Of a DNA stretch of 64,000 nucleotides, positions 17,586 to 26,569 are shown in pieces (position 1 is the stretch's first letter; each line of letters starts with the position of its first letter). The translations under genes were made by a program, and so were the position numbers. The notes beneath the pieces are model-generated. The model was not told the origin of the DNA. It was given only the letters and a program-made list of their open reading frames with translations, and did no database searches. This stretch comes from Microbacterium sp. Leaf320 (GTDB lineage Bacteria > Actinomycetota > Actinomycetes > Actinomycetales > Microbacteriaceae), in assembly GCF_001423485.1 (NCBI RefSeq), contig NZ_LMOD01000003.1, forward strand, positions 671,987 to 735,986, in the 5' to 3' direction.

Positions 17586-19405
17586 CGCTCGGTCCTTTCA
17601 TCGGGGGCGGCGACGGGCGGATCCGTGCGGACCGTGCTCTCGTCGAGGATCGCACCGAGCAGCATCTTCGTGTACTCGTGCGTCGGGTGCGAGAACACGT
17701 CCGCAGCCGTGCCGGACTCGACGATCACGCCGTTCTGCATGACCGCGATGCGATCGCAGAGGTCGGCGACGACGCCGAAGTTGTGCGTCACCAGGAGGAT
17801 CGCCATGTCGAGCTCGGACTGCAGATCTCGCAGCAGGTCGAGGATCTCGGCCTGCACCGTGACATCGAGTGCGGTCGTCGGCTCGTCGGCGATCAACAGC
17901 TTCGGCCGACTCGCGACCGCGCCCGCGATCAGCACACGCTGCGCCATGCCACCCGAGATCTGATGGGGGTACGAGTCGAAGGTGCGCTGCGGGTCGGCGA
18001 TGCCCACCCTCTCCAGCAGTGCGAGCACGCGAGCGGATGCCTCTGCGCGTGTCACGCCGAGCGCCGACCGCACGCCCTCGACGAGCTGTGCGCCGACCTT
18101 GTAGGACGGATCGAGGTTCGACATGGGTTCCTGCGGGATGTAGGCGATCTCCTTGCCCCGCAGCGGACGCATCTGGGCGTCCGTGAGTCCGACGAGCTCG
18201 CGCCCGTCGAAGCGGATCGACCCGCGGGTGATCACCGCCTCGTTGGGCAGCACCCCCAGCGAGGCGAACGCGGTCTGCGACTTTCCCGATCCGGATTCGC
18301 CGACCAGCCCGACGATCTGCCCACGGGCGATCGACAGGTCGACGCCGCGCACGACCTCGTTCAGGCCGCCGCTCGGTCGCGGATAAGCGATGGCGAGGTC
18401 GTTGATCTCGAGCAGCCCCGTCCGCGCGGCCGTCGCCTCTCCGGCGCTGTCGAGCACACGCTGACCGCGACCCACCTTGGCGGGCTTCGGCATGGACCCC
18501 TCGAGGATGTCGCGCAGAGCGTTGCCGAGCAGCACGAGCGAAGCCGTGATGACGCCGAGCAGCAGGCTTGGCCAGAGGAACTGCGTCGGAGCGATGTAGA
18601 GGTTGCGGAAGCCCGAGGAGATCATCGAGCCGAAGCTCGGGATCTGCAGCGAACCGACGCCGAGGAACGCCAGACCCGACTGCACGGCGATCGCGGAGCC
18701 TGCCATGAAGGCCGCGGCGATGATGATCGGCCCTCTCACGACGAAGAGCACATGGCGACCGAGGATGCGCAGGTTGCCGAGTCCCGACACCCGGGCGGCA
18801 TCGACGTAGAGCTCGTTCTTCACGCCGAGCACGAGGTTGCGGACGATGCGGTAGATGCCCGGCGACAGCAGCACGCCGAAGATCAGCATCGTGAAGCGGT
18901 AGTCGCCCCCGGTGACCGGCATCAGGATGATCAGCAGCAGGATGCCGGGGAAGGTCATGATGAGGTTGAACAGCCACTCGGTGGTCGCTCGCGTCACGGT
19001 TCCGAAGTAGCCGCCGATCAGGCCGGCGACGACTCCGACGAGCAGAGCGACACCGGCCCCGATCAGAGCCGAGATCGCTGCCGTGTTGATCGAGTGGAGC
19101 AGCCGCGAGAGGATGTCGCGCCCGGCTTCGTCGGCACCGAGCAGGTACCCCGGCGTGCCGACCGGCGCGTTGATCATCGAGAGCTCGGCGTCGTTCGGGC
19201 CGTGCGGCGCGAGCCATGGTGTGAGCAGCCCGAGCAGGAAGATCACCGCGAGAAGCCCGAGTGTCACGACCGCCTGCGGGTCGCGCAGGATGCGGCGCCA
19301 GGTCGACGTGCGGGTCTTCGCGGCGTTCTCGAGGGTGACGAGCAGCTCGGTGCTGGGAGGCGTCACTGTGCCGGTGTTGGTCTGGGGTGGGCGTTCGTCG
19401 CTCAA
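17582..19405 (-). CDS. Fused ABC permease/ATP-binding protein (DppC-DppD fusion)
   Basis: About 607 residues. The first 290 form a DppC-type permease with about six membrane segments (LGLLAVIFLLGLLTPWLAPH at the front). From about 330 onward it is a DppD-type ATPase with Walker A GESGSGKSQT, signature SGGMAQRV and Walker B LLIADEPTTALDVT. The start is a TTG at 19405 that overlaps the upstream permease stop as TTGA. Reading further upstream in this frame runs antisense-like through dppB and is not protein-like. Permease-ATPase fusions of this kind are known in actinobacteria. Confidence 0.9.
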   Translation of the reverse strand: MSDERPPQTNTGTVTPPSTELLVTLENAAKTRTSTWRRILRDPQAVVTLGLLAVIFLLGLLTPWLAPHGPNDAELSMINAPVGTPGYLLGADEAGRDILSRLLHSINTAAISALIGAGVALLVGVVAGLIGGYFGTVTRATTEWLFNLIMTFPGILLLIILMPVTGGDYRFTMLIFGVLLSPGIYRIVRNLVLGVKNELYVDAARVSGLGNLRILGRHVLFVVRGPIIIAAAFMAGSAIAVQSGLAFLGVGSLQIPSFGSMISSGFRNLYIAPTQFLWPSLLLGVITASLVLLGNALRDILEGSMPKPAKVGRGQRVLDSAGEATAARTGLLEINDLAIAYPRPSGGLNEVVRGVDLSIARGQIVGLVGESGSGKSQTAFASLGVLPNEAVITRGSIRFDGRELVGLTDAQMRPLRGKEIAYIPQEPMSNLDPSYKVGAQLVEGVRSALGVTRAEASARVLALLERVGIADPQRTFDSYPHQISGGMAQRVLIAGAVASRPKLLIADEPTTALDVTVQAEILDLLRDLQSELDMAILLVTHNFGVVADLCDRIAVMQNGVIVESGTAADVFSHPTHEYTKMLLGAILDESTVRTDPPVAAPDERTER

Positions 19406-20343
19406 TGGACTCTCGCTTTCGGGTTCAACCAGCCGTTGGCCAGGTCGGTGAGGAGGTTGACGACGGTGACGAGCAGCACACCGAAGGCGGTGATGCCCAT
19501 GATCACGGGGATGTCGCCCTGAAGAGAGGCGTTGAACGCGAAGCTGCCGTAGCCCGGCAGAGCGAAGACGTTCTCGATGATGAGCGCACCGCCGAACATC
19601 TGGATGAACTCCAGCGACATCACCGTGAGCGCCGGGCTCGCGGCGTTGCGCAGCGCGTGCTTGATGACGATCGACGTCGTCGACGATCCCCGCGTGCGCA
19701 GGGTTCGGATGTAGTCGCGACGAAGCTCGTCGATCATGCGGCCACGGACCTGAGCCGCCATGTTGGCCACACCGCCGATGGTGAGCACGATCACCGGGAT
19801 CGTGATGCTGCGCACCCATGCAGCGGGATCTTCCGCGAACGGAGTGAATCCCGTTGCCGGAAGCCACTTGAGCTGCACCGCGAACACGACCACGAGGACG
19901 ATCGCCAGCAGGAGGCCGGGAACGATGTAGCCGATCAGGGAGATCCCCTGGGCGATGCGGTCGACGATCCCGCCGCGCGATGCCGCCCAGACTCCGAGGA
20001 AGACGGAGAGGATGACCGTCAGGATCAGCGCCGGGACGATGATCGAGAGCGTGACCGCGAGCCGCTGCAGCACCGACGGACCGACCGGCAGTGAGGTGTA
20101 CACCGAGACACCGAAGTCGCCCTGCACCGCGTGGATCAGCCAGTCGAAGTACTGCACGAGGACGGGTCGATCCCACCCCTTGGCAGCGATCAGATCGTCG
20201 ACCACCTCGGGCGTCGCCGACGTACCGAGGATCGCCTGAGCCACGTCGCGGAACGAGGTGCTGAGGAGGAGGAAGGTGATGAGGGTGACCAGTATCGCGA
20301 GCACGATGCCGGCGCCGAGTCGGCGGAGGATATAGCTGAGCAT
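19402..20343 (-). CDS. Opp/Dpp-type ABC transporter permease (DppB type)
   Basis: A 313-residue DppB/OppB-like inner-membrane permease. It begins MLSYILRRLGAGIVLAIL, the typical first membrane helix, followed by a long external loop and five more segments. I chose the ATG at 20343; an in-frame extension of 16 residues has no family character. It pairs with the fused permease half of the next gene, forming the two-permease channel. Confidence 0.92.
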   Translation of the reverse strand: MLSYILRRLGAGIVLAILVTLITFLLLSTSFRDVAQAILGTSATPEVVDDLIAAKGWDRPVLVQYFDWLIHAVQGDFGVSVYTSLPVGPSVLQRLAVTLSIIVPALILTVILSVFLGVWAASRGGIVDRIAQGISLIGYIVPGLLLAIVLVVVFAVQLKWLPATGFTPFAEDPAAWVRSITIPVIVLTIGGVANMAAQVRGRMIDELRRDYIRTLRTRGSSTTSIVIKHALRNAASPALTVMSLEFIQMFGGALIIENVFALPGYGSFAFNASLQGDIPVIMGITAFGVLLVTVVNLLTDLANGWLNPKARVH

Positions 20344-20362
20344 CAAGAGACTCCTGGTGTGC

Positions 20363-20392
20363 GGTGGGGATGCGGCGGACCGCACCCCCACC
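20363..20392 (-). promoter_or_regulatory. Stem-loop between substrate-binding protein and permease genes
   Basis: Arms 20363-20375 and 20380-20392 pair over 13 positions with one G-U, and the loop is four bases. It lies in the 55-bp gap between the substrate-binding protein stop and the permease start. The position suits partial termination or 3-prime mRNA protection, giving more binding protein than permease. Confidence 0.5.
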
Positions 20393-20398
20393 CGTCAC

Positions 20399-21958
20399 TC
20401 ACTCGGTGACGTCGAACTGTCGGATGGTTGCGAGGGTGTTCGCCTTGCCGACGTAGGTGATCCCGTCAGCGGTCGCCCAGGTCGCGCCGATGTAGGCGAT
20501 GGGGGCGACGAGCGCCTGATCCACGACGTACTGGTTCAGCTCCTTGTAGACGGGGAGAGCATCCGCGAAGTCGACGGTGTTGTTGATCTCGTCGAAGTAG
20601 CCGTCGAGCGTCGCATCGGTGTACCCGGTCGGGTTGCCGAAGCCGGCAGCACCGATCGTGGTCGCGAGGTCAGCGGAATCGGAGTTGAATCCGAGGATCT
20701 GGTAGTAGAGCCCGTAGTCGCCGGAACGAGCAGCCGCCTGGGCCTGCTGCGGCGGAACGGTGACCCACTCGAGCGTGAGGCCGATGTCTGCGAACGCCTG
20801 CGTCAGCACGGGCTCGATCGTGGTGCTGAGGAAGGTGCTCGGGATCTGGAAGGTCTCGCCGGCGTAGCCCGCCTCTTCGACGAGCTCCTTGCCCTTCTCG
20901 GGGTCGTACTCGTACTCGTCGTTCAGCTTCTCGTCGTAGACCTCGCCGAACGGGCTGACCAGCTGCGTCGTGGCGATGCCGACCCCGCTGAAGATGCCCT
21001 TGAGCACGCCCTCGCGGTCGATCGCCATGTTGATCGCCTGACGCACCTTGACATCACCGAGCGCCGGGAACTTCTCGCCGGCGCGATCGAGGATGTTGAG
21101 GTACCCCACGGCCACCGCATCGTTCACCGTGATGGTGAACTTGCTCGAGTCGAGCTGCGAGACGACCTGCGACTGCACGGTCGCCGCGTTGAGCTCGCCC
21201 GCCTGCAGTGCGTTGAGCGATGCCGTCGGGTCCTGCAGCACTTTGACGGTGAGCGTCTTGAACGGCACGTTGTCGGCATCCCAGTAGTCGTCGCGCTTGA
21301 CGAGGACGTAGCTGCTGCCCGGGACGGTCTTCTCGACATCGAGAGTGAACGGGCCGGAGCCGACCGGATCGGTGGCCGTGCGCTCTTCGTCCATGGTCGC
21401 CGGGTCGCCGATGGCACCGGGGCCCTGGGCGAGGTTGTCGAGGAACTGCGGGTCGAACGCCGAGAAGGTGATGACGACGGTCTTGTCGTCCTCCGCGACG
21501 ACATCCGCGACCGCGGCGAGGCGGCTCTGCACAGCCCCCGGAGTGGCCTTCGAACGCAGCAGCGTGGCAGTGACGGCGGCAGCATCGACCGGGTCTCCGG
21601 AGCTGAAGGTCATGCCGTCACGCAGAGTGAGGGTCAGCTGGGTGCCGTCTTCGTTGTACTCCCACTTCTCCGCGGCGCCGGGAAGCAGCTCCCCTGTCTC
21701 AGGGTCCTTGCGCAGCAGGGTGTCGAGGACCGAAGACCAGACGAACATCTGCTGACCGTCGACGATCTGGGCGGGGTCGAGCGAGTTGGGGGCCGACACC
21801 GCGGCGACCGCGAGGTCCTTCTCGACGACGGCGGTCGTATCGCCCTCGTCCTCGGGGGTGCTGGACGAGCAGCCGCTGACGACGAGCGCCGTGATCAGCA
21901 GCGCGGCGGGCAACGCGACGCGGCGCCCTACGCGGGTGTGCTTACGGGTGTTCCACAT
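20399..21958 (-). CDS. Opp/Dpp-type ABC substrate-binding lipoprotein
   Basis: A 519-residue family 5 extracellular solute-binding protein. A lipoprotein signal ends in VVSGC with acylated Cys30, followed by a Ser/Thr/Asp/Glu-rich linker and the large SBP_bac_5 fold (ANSLDPAQIV near the start, GPFTLD and KVRQAINMAIDR motifs in the middle). It is first in the operon SBP-permease-fused permease/ATPase-ATPase-GH43 and has a LacI-type operator about 110 bp upstream. The ligand is probably a plant-derived oligosaccharide, inferred from GH43 and the shared operator. Confidence 0.93.
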   Translation of the reverse strand: MWNTRKHTRVGRRVALPAALLITALVVSGCSSSTPEDEGDTTAVVEKDLAVAAVSAPNSLDPAQIVDGQQMFVWSSVLDTLLRKDPETGELLPGAAEKWEYNEDGTQLTLTLRDGMTFSSGDPVDAAAVTATLLRSKATPGAVQSRLAAVADVVAEDDKTVVITFSAFDPQFLDNLAQGPGAIGDPATMDEERTATDPVGSGPFTLDVEKTVPGSSYVLVKRDDYWDADNVPFKTLTVKVLQDPTASLNALQAGELNAATVQSQVVSQLDSSKFTITVNDAVAVGYLNILDRAGEKFPALGDVKVRQAINMAIDREGVLKGIFSGVGIATTQLVSPFGEVYDEKLNDEYEYDPEKGKELVEEAGYAGETFQIPSTFLSTTIEPVLTQAFADIGLTLEWVTVPPQQAQAAARSGDYGLYYQILGFNSDSADLATTIGAAGFGNPTGYTDATLDGYFDEINNTVDFADALPVYKELNQYVVDQALVAPIAYIGATWATADGITYVGKANTLATIRQFDVTE

Positions 21959-22069
21959 TGTTCATACTCCTTTGGATGAAACGACTTGATGCGCAACCGC
22001 TTGTCAGTGAGGGTGAAGCGGACGAGGACGGCGGCGTCTGGTGTCAGTAAAGCAGGGTTTTGGACGAAT

Positions 22070-22083
22070 GACAACCGATTGCC
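22070..22083. promoter_or_regulatory. LacI-family operator, site 4
   Basis: GACAACCGATTGCC, identical to site 3, in the 131-bp gap upstream of the ABC substrate-binding protein gene. Confidence 0.75.
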
Positions 22084-22089
22084 AACTTG

Positions 22090-23388
22090 TTACCGAAGTG
22101 TGAGATCGTCGACCGATCGTCGGCTAGCGAGCACCGCTTCGACGAACCCCGCGTCAGCGCCGAGCACGGGGCTGAGGTCGGCTATCGTGCTTTCGACGGA
22201 CGAGCGGTCAGTTCCCCGTCCGTCGATCGCCAGCCATGCGGCGACGACCTTCGCACACGCGTCGGCGGAGCGTCCCGCGCTGCGTTCACGCTCGGCCACC
22301 GGCACGATACGCACTCGCATCTTGGTATCGGCGTCGAGACCGATCTGCGCGAGGAGGTGCCGGATACGAGGGTTTCGGAAGCGGTCAAGAAGCGCCAGTC
22401 GGTACTCCCGCAGTCCGAGTTCCGGGGGAAGATGTCGGCAGGCTTCGTCCCAGTACGCCTCGACAGCACGAAGACAGTCCGCGTCTGCGATGGCGTCGGA
22501 GACGGTGTGATGTCCGTGAAGCCGACCGAGCGAGGCGAGAAGGGTGTGAGCACCGTTCAGCAGCCAGAGTTTTCGCGCCTCCCACGGTTCGAGCTCATCG
22601 GTGAAGCGCACTCCCGCGGCCTCCCACTGCGGTCGGCCCGCGGGGAACTCCCCGGCGATGACCCAGTCGGAGAACGGCTCGGTGACGACCGGTGCGCGAT
22701 CTCCGTAGCGCTCCGCGAGCTCAGCCACCTCATCGCCCGAGAGTCGAGGCGTGATCCGATCCACGGAACTCGACACGAACGACACGTGGGCATCGATCCA
22801 GTCGACGAGACCTGGCACCCCGGCTGCCACGGCGCGGACCGCATGTCGGAGCACTTCCCCGTTTTCAGGCAGGTTGTCGCAGGAGACCAGCGCGATCGCC
22901 CCGGAGTCCGCGCGGCGGCGCGCCTCGAGACCGAGCACCAGACGACCGATCGCGGTGACAGGGCGCACGCTGGCGAGGGCCTCGCCGACCGAGTCTGCGA
23001 GCAGGGTTCGATCGAGAGACGCCTGCTCATCGGCGTAGGCGGCCTCGGTGATCGTCAGACTGACGATGCCTGTCGTGGGAGCGGCGACGTCATTCACGAA
23101 GGACGGGATGTCGGTGCCCGGATGGGCCCGGACGATGCTGCCGATCCGTTCGGCTTCGTCGCCTGCCGGCGAGCGCACGATCAGTGTGTAGAGGCCGTCC
23201 TGGGCGGTGAGGTCGTCTGCGAGTCCCGCGCTTCGTCCGGTGTACGCCGCGATCCCCCATTCAGCCGCGTCCGACGCGTGGGCCGTGTACCAGGCCAGAT
23301 GCGAACGGTGGAAAGCGCCGAGCCCCATGTGGACGATTCGCACGGGCGGGGCCGGCGACTCGCGCACTCCGAGTGTCGTGCCGCTCAC
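22090..23388 (-). CDS. uxuB: Mannitol dehydrogenase-family oxidoreductase (likely fructuronate reductase, UxuB-like)
   Basis: About 432 residues of the long-chain mannitol dehydrogenase family, with the N-terminal Rossmann motif VHMGLGAFHRSH and a catalytic-domain lysine region (SSVDRITPR). The GTG start at 23388 overlaps the uxaC stop as GTGA; reading further upstream runs through uxaC in the wrong frame. Directly coupled to glucuronate isomerase, it most likely reduces D-fructuronate to D-mannonate. Members of this family also act on tagaturonate or mannitol, so the exact substrate is inferred from context. Confidence 0.9.
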   Translation of the reverse strand: MSGTTLGVRESPAPPVRIVHMGLGAFHRSHLAWYTAHASDAAEWGIAAYTGRSAGLADDLTAQDGLYTLIVRSPAGDEAERIGSIVRAHPGTDIPSFVNDVAAPTTGIVSLTITEAAYADEQASLDRTLLADSVGEALASVRPVTAIGRLVLGLEARRRADSGAIALVSCDNLPENGEVLRHAVRAVAAGVPGLVDWIDAHVSFVSSSVDRITPRLSGDEVAELAERYGDRAPVVTEPFSDWVIAGEFPAGRPQWEAAGVRFTDELEPWEARKLWLLNGAHTLLASLGRLHGHHTVSDAIADADCLRAVEAYWDEACRHLPPELGLREYRLALLDRFRNPRIRHLLAQIGLDADTKMRVRIVPVAERERSAGRSADACAKVVAAWLAIDGRGTDRSSVESTIADLSPVLGADAGFVEAVLASRRSVDDLTLR

Positions 23389-24782
23389 AGCTTGAACACC
23401 CGCTTCGGCTGCGGACCGACGATGTCGTCGATGATCGTGGCCGCCGATTCTTCGCTCACCCGGCCCTCGACCACGAGGCGGGCGAGGAATGCGGCATCCG
23501 CTCGACGCGCGGTGTCGTGCCGGGCGGGGATCGAGAGGAACGCGCGGGTGTCGTCGATGAAGCCCGACCCCCGTGAGAATCCTGCGGTCTCGGTCACGGC
23601 CGACCGGAATCGGGCCACGGCGTCGGGCGCGTCGAGGAACCACCACGGAGCCCCGATGTAGACGCTCGGGTAGAAGCCCGCGAGCGGCGCGACCTCCCGC
23701 GAATAGACGGTCTCGTCGACGGCGAACAGCACGAGATGCAGATCGCGCTCGAGCCCGAACCGCTCGAGCAGCGGCCGCAGACCGCCGACGAAGTCGGTGC
23801 GCCGGGGAATGTCGTGGCCCGTGTCGGGCCCGAACCTGCCGAACGTCTCCGCATTGTGATTGCGGACCACGCCCGCATGGATCGTCATGACCAGACCGTC
23901 GTCGACGCTCATCCGGGCCATCTGCAGCAGCATGTGGGCGCGGAAGGCGTGACGATCGGCCGCATCCGCACCCCCGGTCAGGACACGGGCGAACAGCGCC
24001 TGCCCCTCGACGGCATCGAGATCGAGGGTGTCGGGCGCCTCGACGCCGTGGTCGGCCGAGACGGCTCCGTGCTCGATGAAGTACCGCCTCCGCTGTTCGA
24101 GCGCTGCGAGGTAGCCGGCGAATGTACTCGGCTGCCCGGTGGCCTCGAGCAAGCGCTGCACGTTCTCGGCGAAGCCCGCGGCGTCCGGGTCGAGGTAGCG
24201 GTCGGGCCGGAACGTGGGCACGACCCTGCCGACCGCACCCTCGGCGGTGAGCGCCGCATGCCCTGCAAGGTCGTCGAGCGGATCGTCGGTCGTCGCGAGC
24301 ACCTCGATGTTGAAGCTCTCGTAGAGCGCGCGCGGTCGCATGCTCGGATCGGCGAGCTTCGCGGCGATGTGATCGTAGGCATCGTCTGCCGTTGCGGCCG
24401 TGAGCGGCGTCCGCAGATCGAGCACGTTCTCGAGCGACTCGCTCAGCCAGTACCCCGACGCAGTGCCCGCGAACAGGGTCCACCGTTCGGCGAACAGCCG
24501 CCACACCTCGCGCGGGTTCGCTGTCGCCCCACCGACGCCGAGCTCATCGAGTCCGATGCCCGAGGCATGCAGCAGCCTGGTGACGTAATGGTCGTGCGTG
24601 ATCAGCAAAGATGCCGGGTCGGCGAAAGGACGATCGTCGACGAGCCACTCCACCGGCACGTGGCCATGCGGGGAGACGATGGGCGCAGCTGAGACGCTCT
24701 CGTACAGGGATCGTGCGACGGAACGCGTCGCCGGGTCGGCAGGAAGCAGGCGGTCGCGGTCGCGGCGTTGCGGCTGGAGCAT
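23385..24782 (-). CDS. uxaC: Glucuronate isomerase
   Basis: A 465-residue uronate isomerase of the amidohydrolase superfamily, converting D-glucuronate to D-fructuronate (and galacturonate to tagaturonate). It has the N-terminal metal motif SPHGHVPVEWLVDD, the DHYVTRLLHASG segment, AGFYPSVYIGAPWWFLD and a C-terminal RVFKL end typical of UxaC. Length is normal (about 470). The ATG at 24782 lies 31 bp from the LacI operator at 24813-24826. It is the first gene of a two-gene operon with the UxuB-like reductase. Confidence 0.95.
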   Translation of the reverse strand: MLQPQRRDRDRLLPADPATRSVARSLYESVSAAPIVSPHGHVPVEWLVDDRPFADPASLLITHDHYVTRLLHASGIGLDELGVGGATANPREVWRLFAERWTLFAGTASGYWLSESLENVLDLRTPLTAATADDAYDHIAAKLADPSMRPRALYESFNIEVLATTDDPLDDLAGHAALTAEGAVGRVVPTFRPDRYLDPDAAGFAENVQRLLEATGQPSTFAGYLAALEQRRRYFIEHGAVSADHGVEAPDTLDLDAVEGQALFARVLTGGADAADRHAFRAHMLLQMARMSVDDGLVMTIHAGVVRNHNAETFGRFGPDTGHDIPRRTDFVGGLRPLLERFGLERDLHLVLFAVDETVYSREVAPLAGFYPSVYIGAPWWFLDAPDAVARFRSAVTETAGFSRGSGFIDDTRAFLSIPARHDTARRADAAFLARLVVEGRVSEESAATIIDDIVGPQPKRVFKL

Positions 24783-24812
24783 TCCTCTATCAGACCGGTT
24801 CCCATCGATTTT

Positions 24813-24826
24813 GTCAATCGGTTGCC
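24813..24826. promoter_or_regulatory. LacI-family operator, site 5
   Basis: GTCAATCGGTTGCC, the shared core in reverse orientation (CAATCGGTTG), between the divergent uxaC and lacI genes. One site could control both directions. Confidence 0.77.
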
Positions 24827-24923
24827 AAAGGCACCCAGACCGTTGTGCACCCGCGCGAAGCGACTCCTGCCCTACGATCGAGGAACCGGATGCCGGTCGC
24901 CACGATGGAGGGGAAGACACTCG

Positions 24924-25958
24924 ATGTCGCCAGACGAGACACACGCATCCGACGAGGCACCGGATGATGACGGACGCTCGGCTCGCCGACCCACCATCTA
25001 CGACATCGCGCAGCGGGTCGGCCTCAATCCCTCGACGGTCTCCCGCGCTCTGAACAAGCCGGGCCGCACGAACGCAGCGACCGAAGAGAAGATCCGCGCG
25101 GCGGCCGCCGAGCTCGGCTACCGCGCCAACCCCATGGCACGGGCACTTCCCACCGGCCGGTCGGGCACCTACGCCGTCGTCCTCCCCGACATCACGAACC
25201 CGGTTCACTTCGAACTGATCCGCGGCGCTGAGCAGGTCGCCCGCGCCGGCGGCTTCACCCTCGTCGTGTCGGAGACCGAAGCCAGAGCAGACATCGAACG
25301 GGAGACCATCGAGGCTCTGCAGCCTTCTGTCGACGGTCTGCTCGTCGTCGCCTCGCGCCTCGACGATGCAGCCCTCGCAGACCTGGCTCGCGTGAAGCCG
25401 ATCGTGGCGGCCAACCACTCGGCGCCCTCGCTGCCGAGTGTGATTCCCGACCTGGCGATGGGGCTGACCGCTGCCATGGATCACCTCCGCGATCTCGGAC
25501 ATCGATCCGTGGCCTACCTCGGCCTGAGCGGCCTGCAGATCAATCGCTCCCGGTGGGAGCTCACGCTCGACCTGGCGACGTCGCGTGACATCTCTCTGGT
25601 GGAGATCGCCGTGGAGGCCCCGACCGTAGAGGCAGGGGCGGATGCACTGCGGCGCGTGCGCGCCAGCGGCGTGACCGCCGTTCTGGCCTACAACGACCTG
25701 GTCGCTCACGGTCTGCTCCGAGCGGCCCGCAGCGCCGGCCTCACTCTGCCCGAAGCCTTCAGCGTGATCGGGTTCGACGACATCTTCAGCGCCGAGCTCG
25801 CCGTGCCGGCGCTCACGACGCTCCGCTCGCCGCTGCGCGAGATCGGCACACGGGCGATGGAGACACTGATCGACCCCGAGCGGAATCGACTCCCGTCGAA
25901 GGTCGTGCTGCCGCTCGATCTCGTCGTGCGCGAGTCGACCGCGCGACCCGTCGAGTGA
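24924..25958 (+). CDS. LacI-family transcriptional repressor of uxaC region
   Basis: A 344-residue LacI/GalR regulator starting MSPDETHASDEAP at 24924, with GGAGG at 24907-24911. The helix-turn-helix is TIYDIAQRVGLNPSTVSRAL (about residues 22-41) and the hinge NPMARALPTGRS, followed by the sugar-binding domain. Its recognition helix NPSTVSRAL and hinge are identical to those of the LacI at 6360, so both may bind the same CAAYCGRTTG operators. It diverges from uxaC-uxuB. The ligand is probably a uronate pathway intermediate. Confidence 0.95.
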   Translation: MSPDETHASDEAPDDDGRSARRPTIYDIAQRVGLNPSTVSRALNKPGRTNAATEEKIRAAAAELGYRANPMARALPTGRSGTYAVVLPDITNPVHFELIRGAEQVARAGGFTLVVSETEARADIERETIEALQPSVDGLLVVASRLDDAALADLARVKPIVAANHSAPSLPSVIPDLAMGLTAAMDHLRDLGHRSVAYLGLSGLQINRSRWELTLDLATSRDISLVEIAVEAPTVEAGADALRRVRASGVTAVLAYNDLVAHGLLRAARSAGLTLPEAFSVIGFDDIFSAELAVPALTTLRSPLREIGTRAMETLIDPERNRLPSKVVLPLDLVVRESTARPVE

Positions 25959-25985
25959 GGCCCCACTCCGCCGAATGCCCTGCGG

Positions 25986-26393
25986 TCAGGCCGCGGGAGC
26001 GGCAGAAGGCACGGCGAGCTCCCCGGTGAGGTACTGCGCGCGCCCGAAACCGAACGACCAGTCCTGAGGGCCGTTCTCGACGTACCCGATGAAGACGTCC
26101 TCGCCCGCGACACCCACCGCAGCGAGTCGGGCTGCGATCTCGGCGTACAGGTTCTGCTTCATCTGGTCGCTGCGCCCGCGCTGGGTGAAGATCTGGATGA
26201 TCACGGGATCGGTCCGATCGAAGCCGAGGCCGGCGTCCTCCGCGATGATCGTGGTCGCCGATCGCGAGGTGACCACCTGGAATCGGTCACGGACCGGAAT
26301 GCCGTACACCTCGACGATCGCGTCGTGGATCGCTTCCGAGATCTCCTGGGAGTTCGAACGGGTGTCGCTGTGGTCGATACGTACGAGTGGCAT
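25986..26393 (-). CDS. Tautomerase-family protein
   Basis: A 135-residue protein of the tautomerase/MIF superfamily. It begins MPLVRID, so Pro2 becomes the N-terminal catalytic proline after Met removal. It has the internal helix-sheet pattern of a fused 4-oxalocrotonate tautomerase pair (QVVTSRSATTII, VIIQIFTQRGRS). It sits between the lacI gene and the inositol porter, reading minus. The substrate is unknown; keto-enol isomerisation of a sugar-acid catabolite is plausible. Confidence 0.88.
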   Translation of the reverse strand: MPLVRIDHSDTRSNSQEISEAIHDAIVEVYGIPVRDRFQVVTSRSATTIIAEDAGLGFDRTDPVIIQIFTQRGRSDQMKQNLYAEIAARLAAVGVAGEDVFIGYVENGPQDWSFGFGRAQYLTGELAVPSAAPAA

Positions 26394-26410
26394 GATTCCT
26401 CCTGAGGATT

Positions 26411-26420
26411 TGTCCTGACA
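26411..26420. promoter_or_regulatory. IolR-type operator, site 1 (TGTCCTGACA)
   Basis: TGTCCTGACA fits the consensus TGTCNNRACA seen five times around the inositol genes. It also fits the KGWCHTRACA motif I recall for Corynebacterium glutamicum IolR. It lies between the tautomerase and inositol porter genes. Confidence 0.6.
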
Positions 26421-26482
26421 TTCTCACATTTCCCGGATCGGTTCGTCAAACTCTTGCGCCCGATCTTTCATCCATGCAAGAA

Positions 26483-26492
26483 TGTCTTTACA
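26483..26492. promoter_or_regulatory. IolR-type operator, site 2 (TGTCTTTACA)
   Basis: TGTCTTTACA, one mismatch from TGTCNNRACA, about 80 bp upstream of the inositol porter GTG start and 72 bp from site 1. Confidence 0.45.
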
Positions 26493-26569
26493 TGGAACCC
26501 CGTGTTGTGTTCCTCACTCTCACTCGCCGCAGCCCACCGCGCGGCGATTTCACGCAAAGGAGCGTCTTC

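Noticed and set aside
19406..20398. N-terminal extension of the fused permease-ATPase to 938 residues
   Set aside because: The extension is the permease gene read in another frame; the family fold starts at the TTG at 19405.
23389..24504. N-terminal extension of the UxuB-like gene through uxaC
   Set aside because: Arg-rich nonsense in the wrong frame of uxaC; the GTG at 23388 fits the fold and overlaps the uxaC stop.
24783..25709. N-terminal extension of uxaC through the divergent lacI
   Set aside because: It is antisense to lacI; normal UxaC length is reached from the ATG at 24782.
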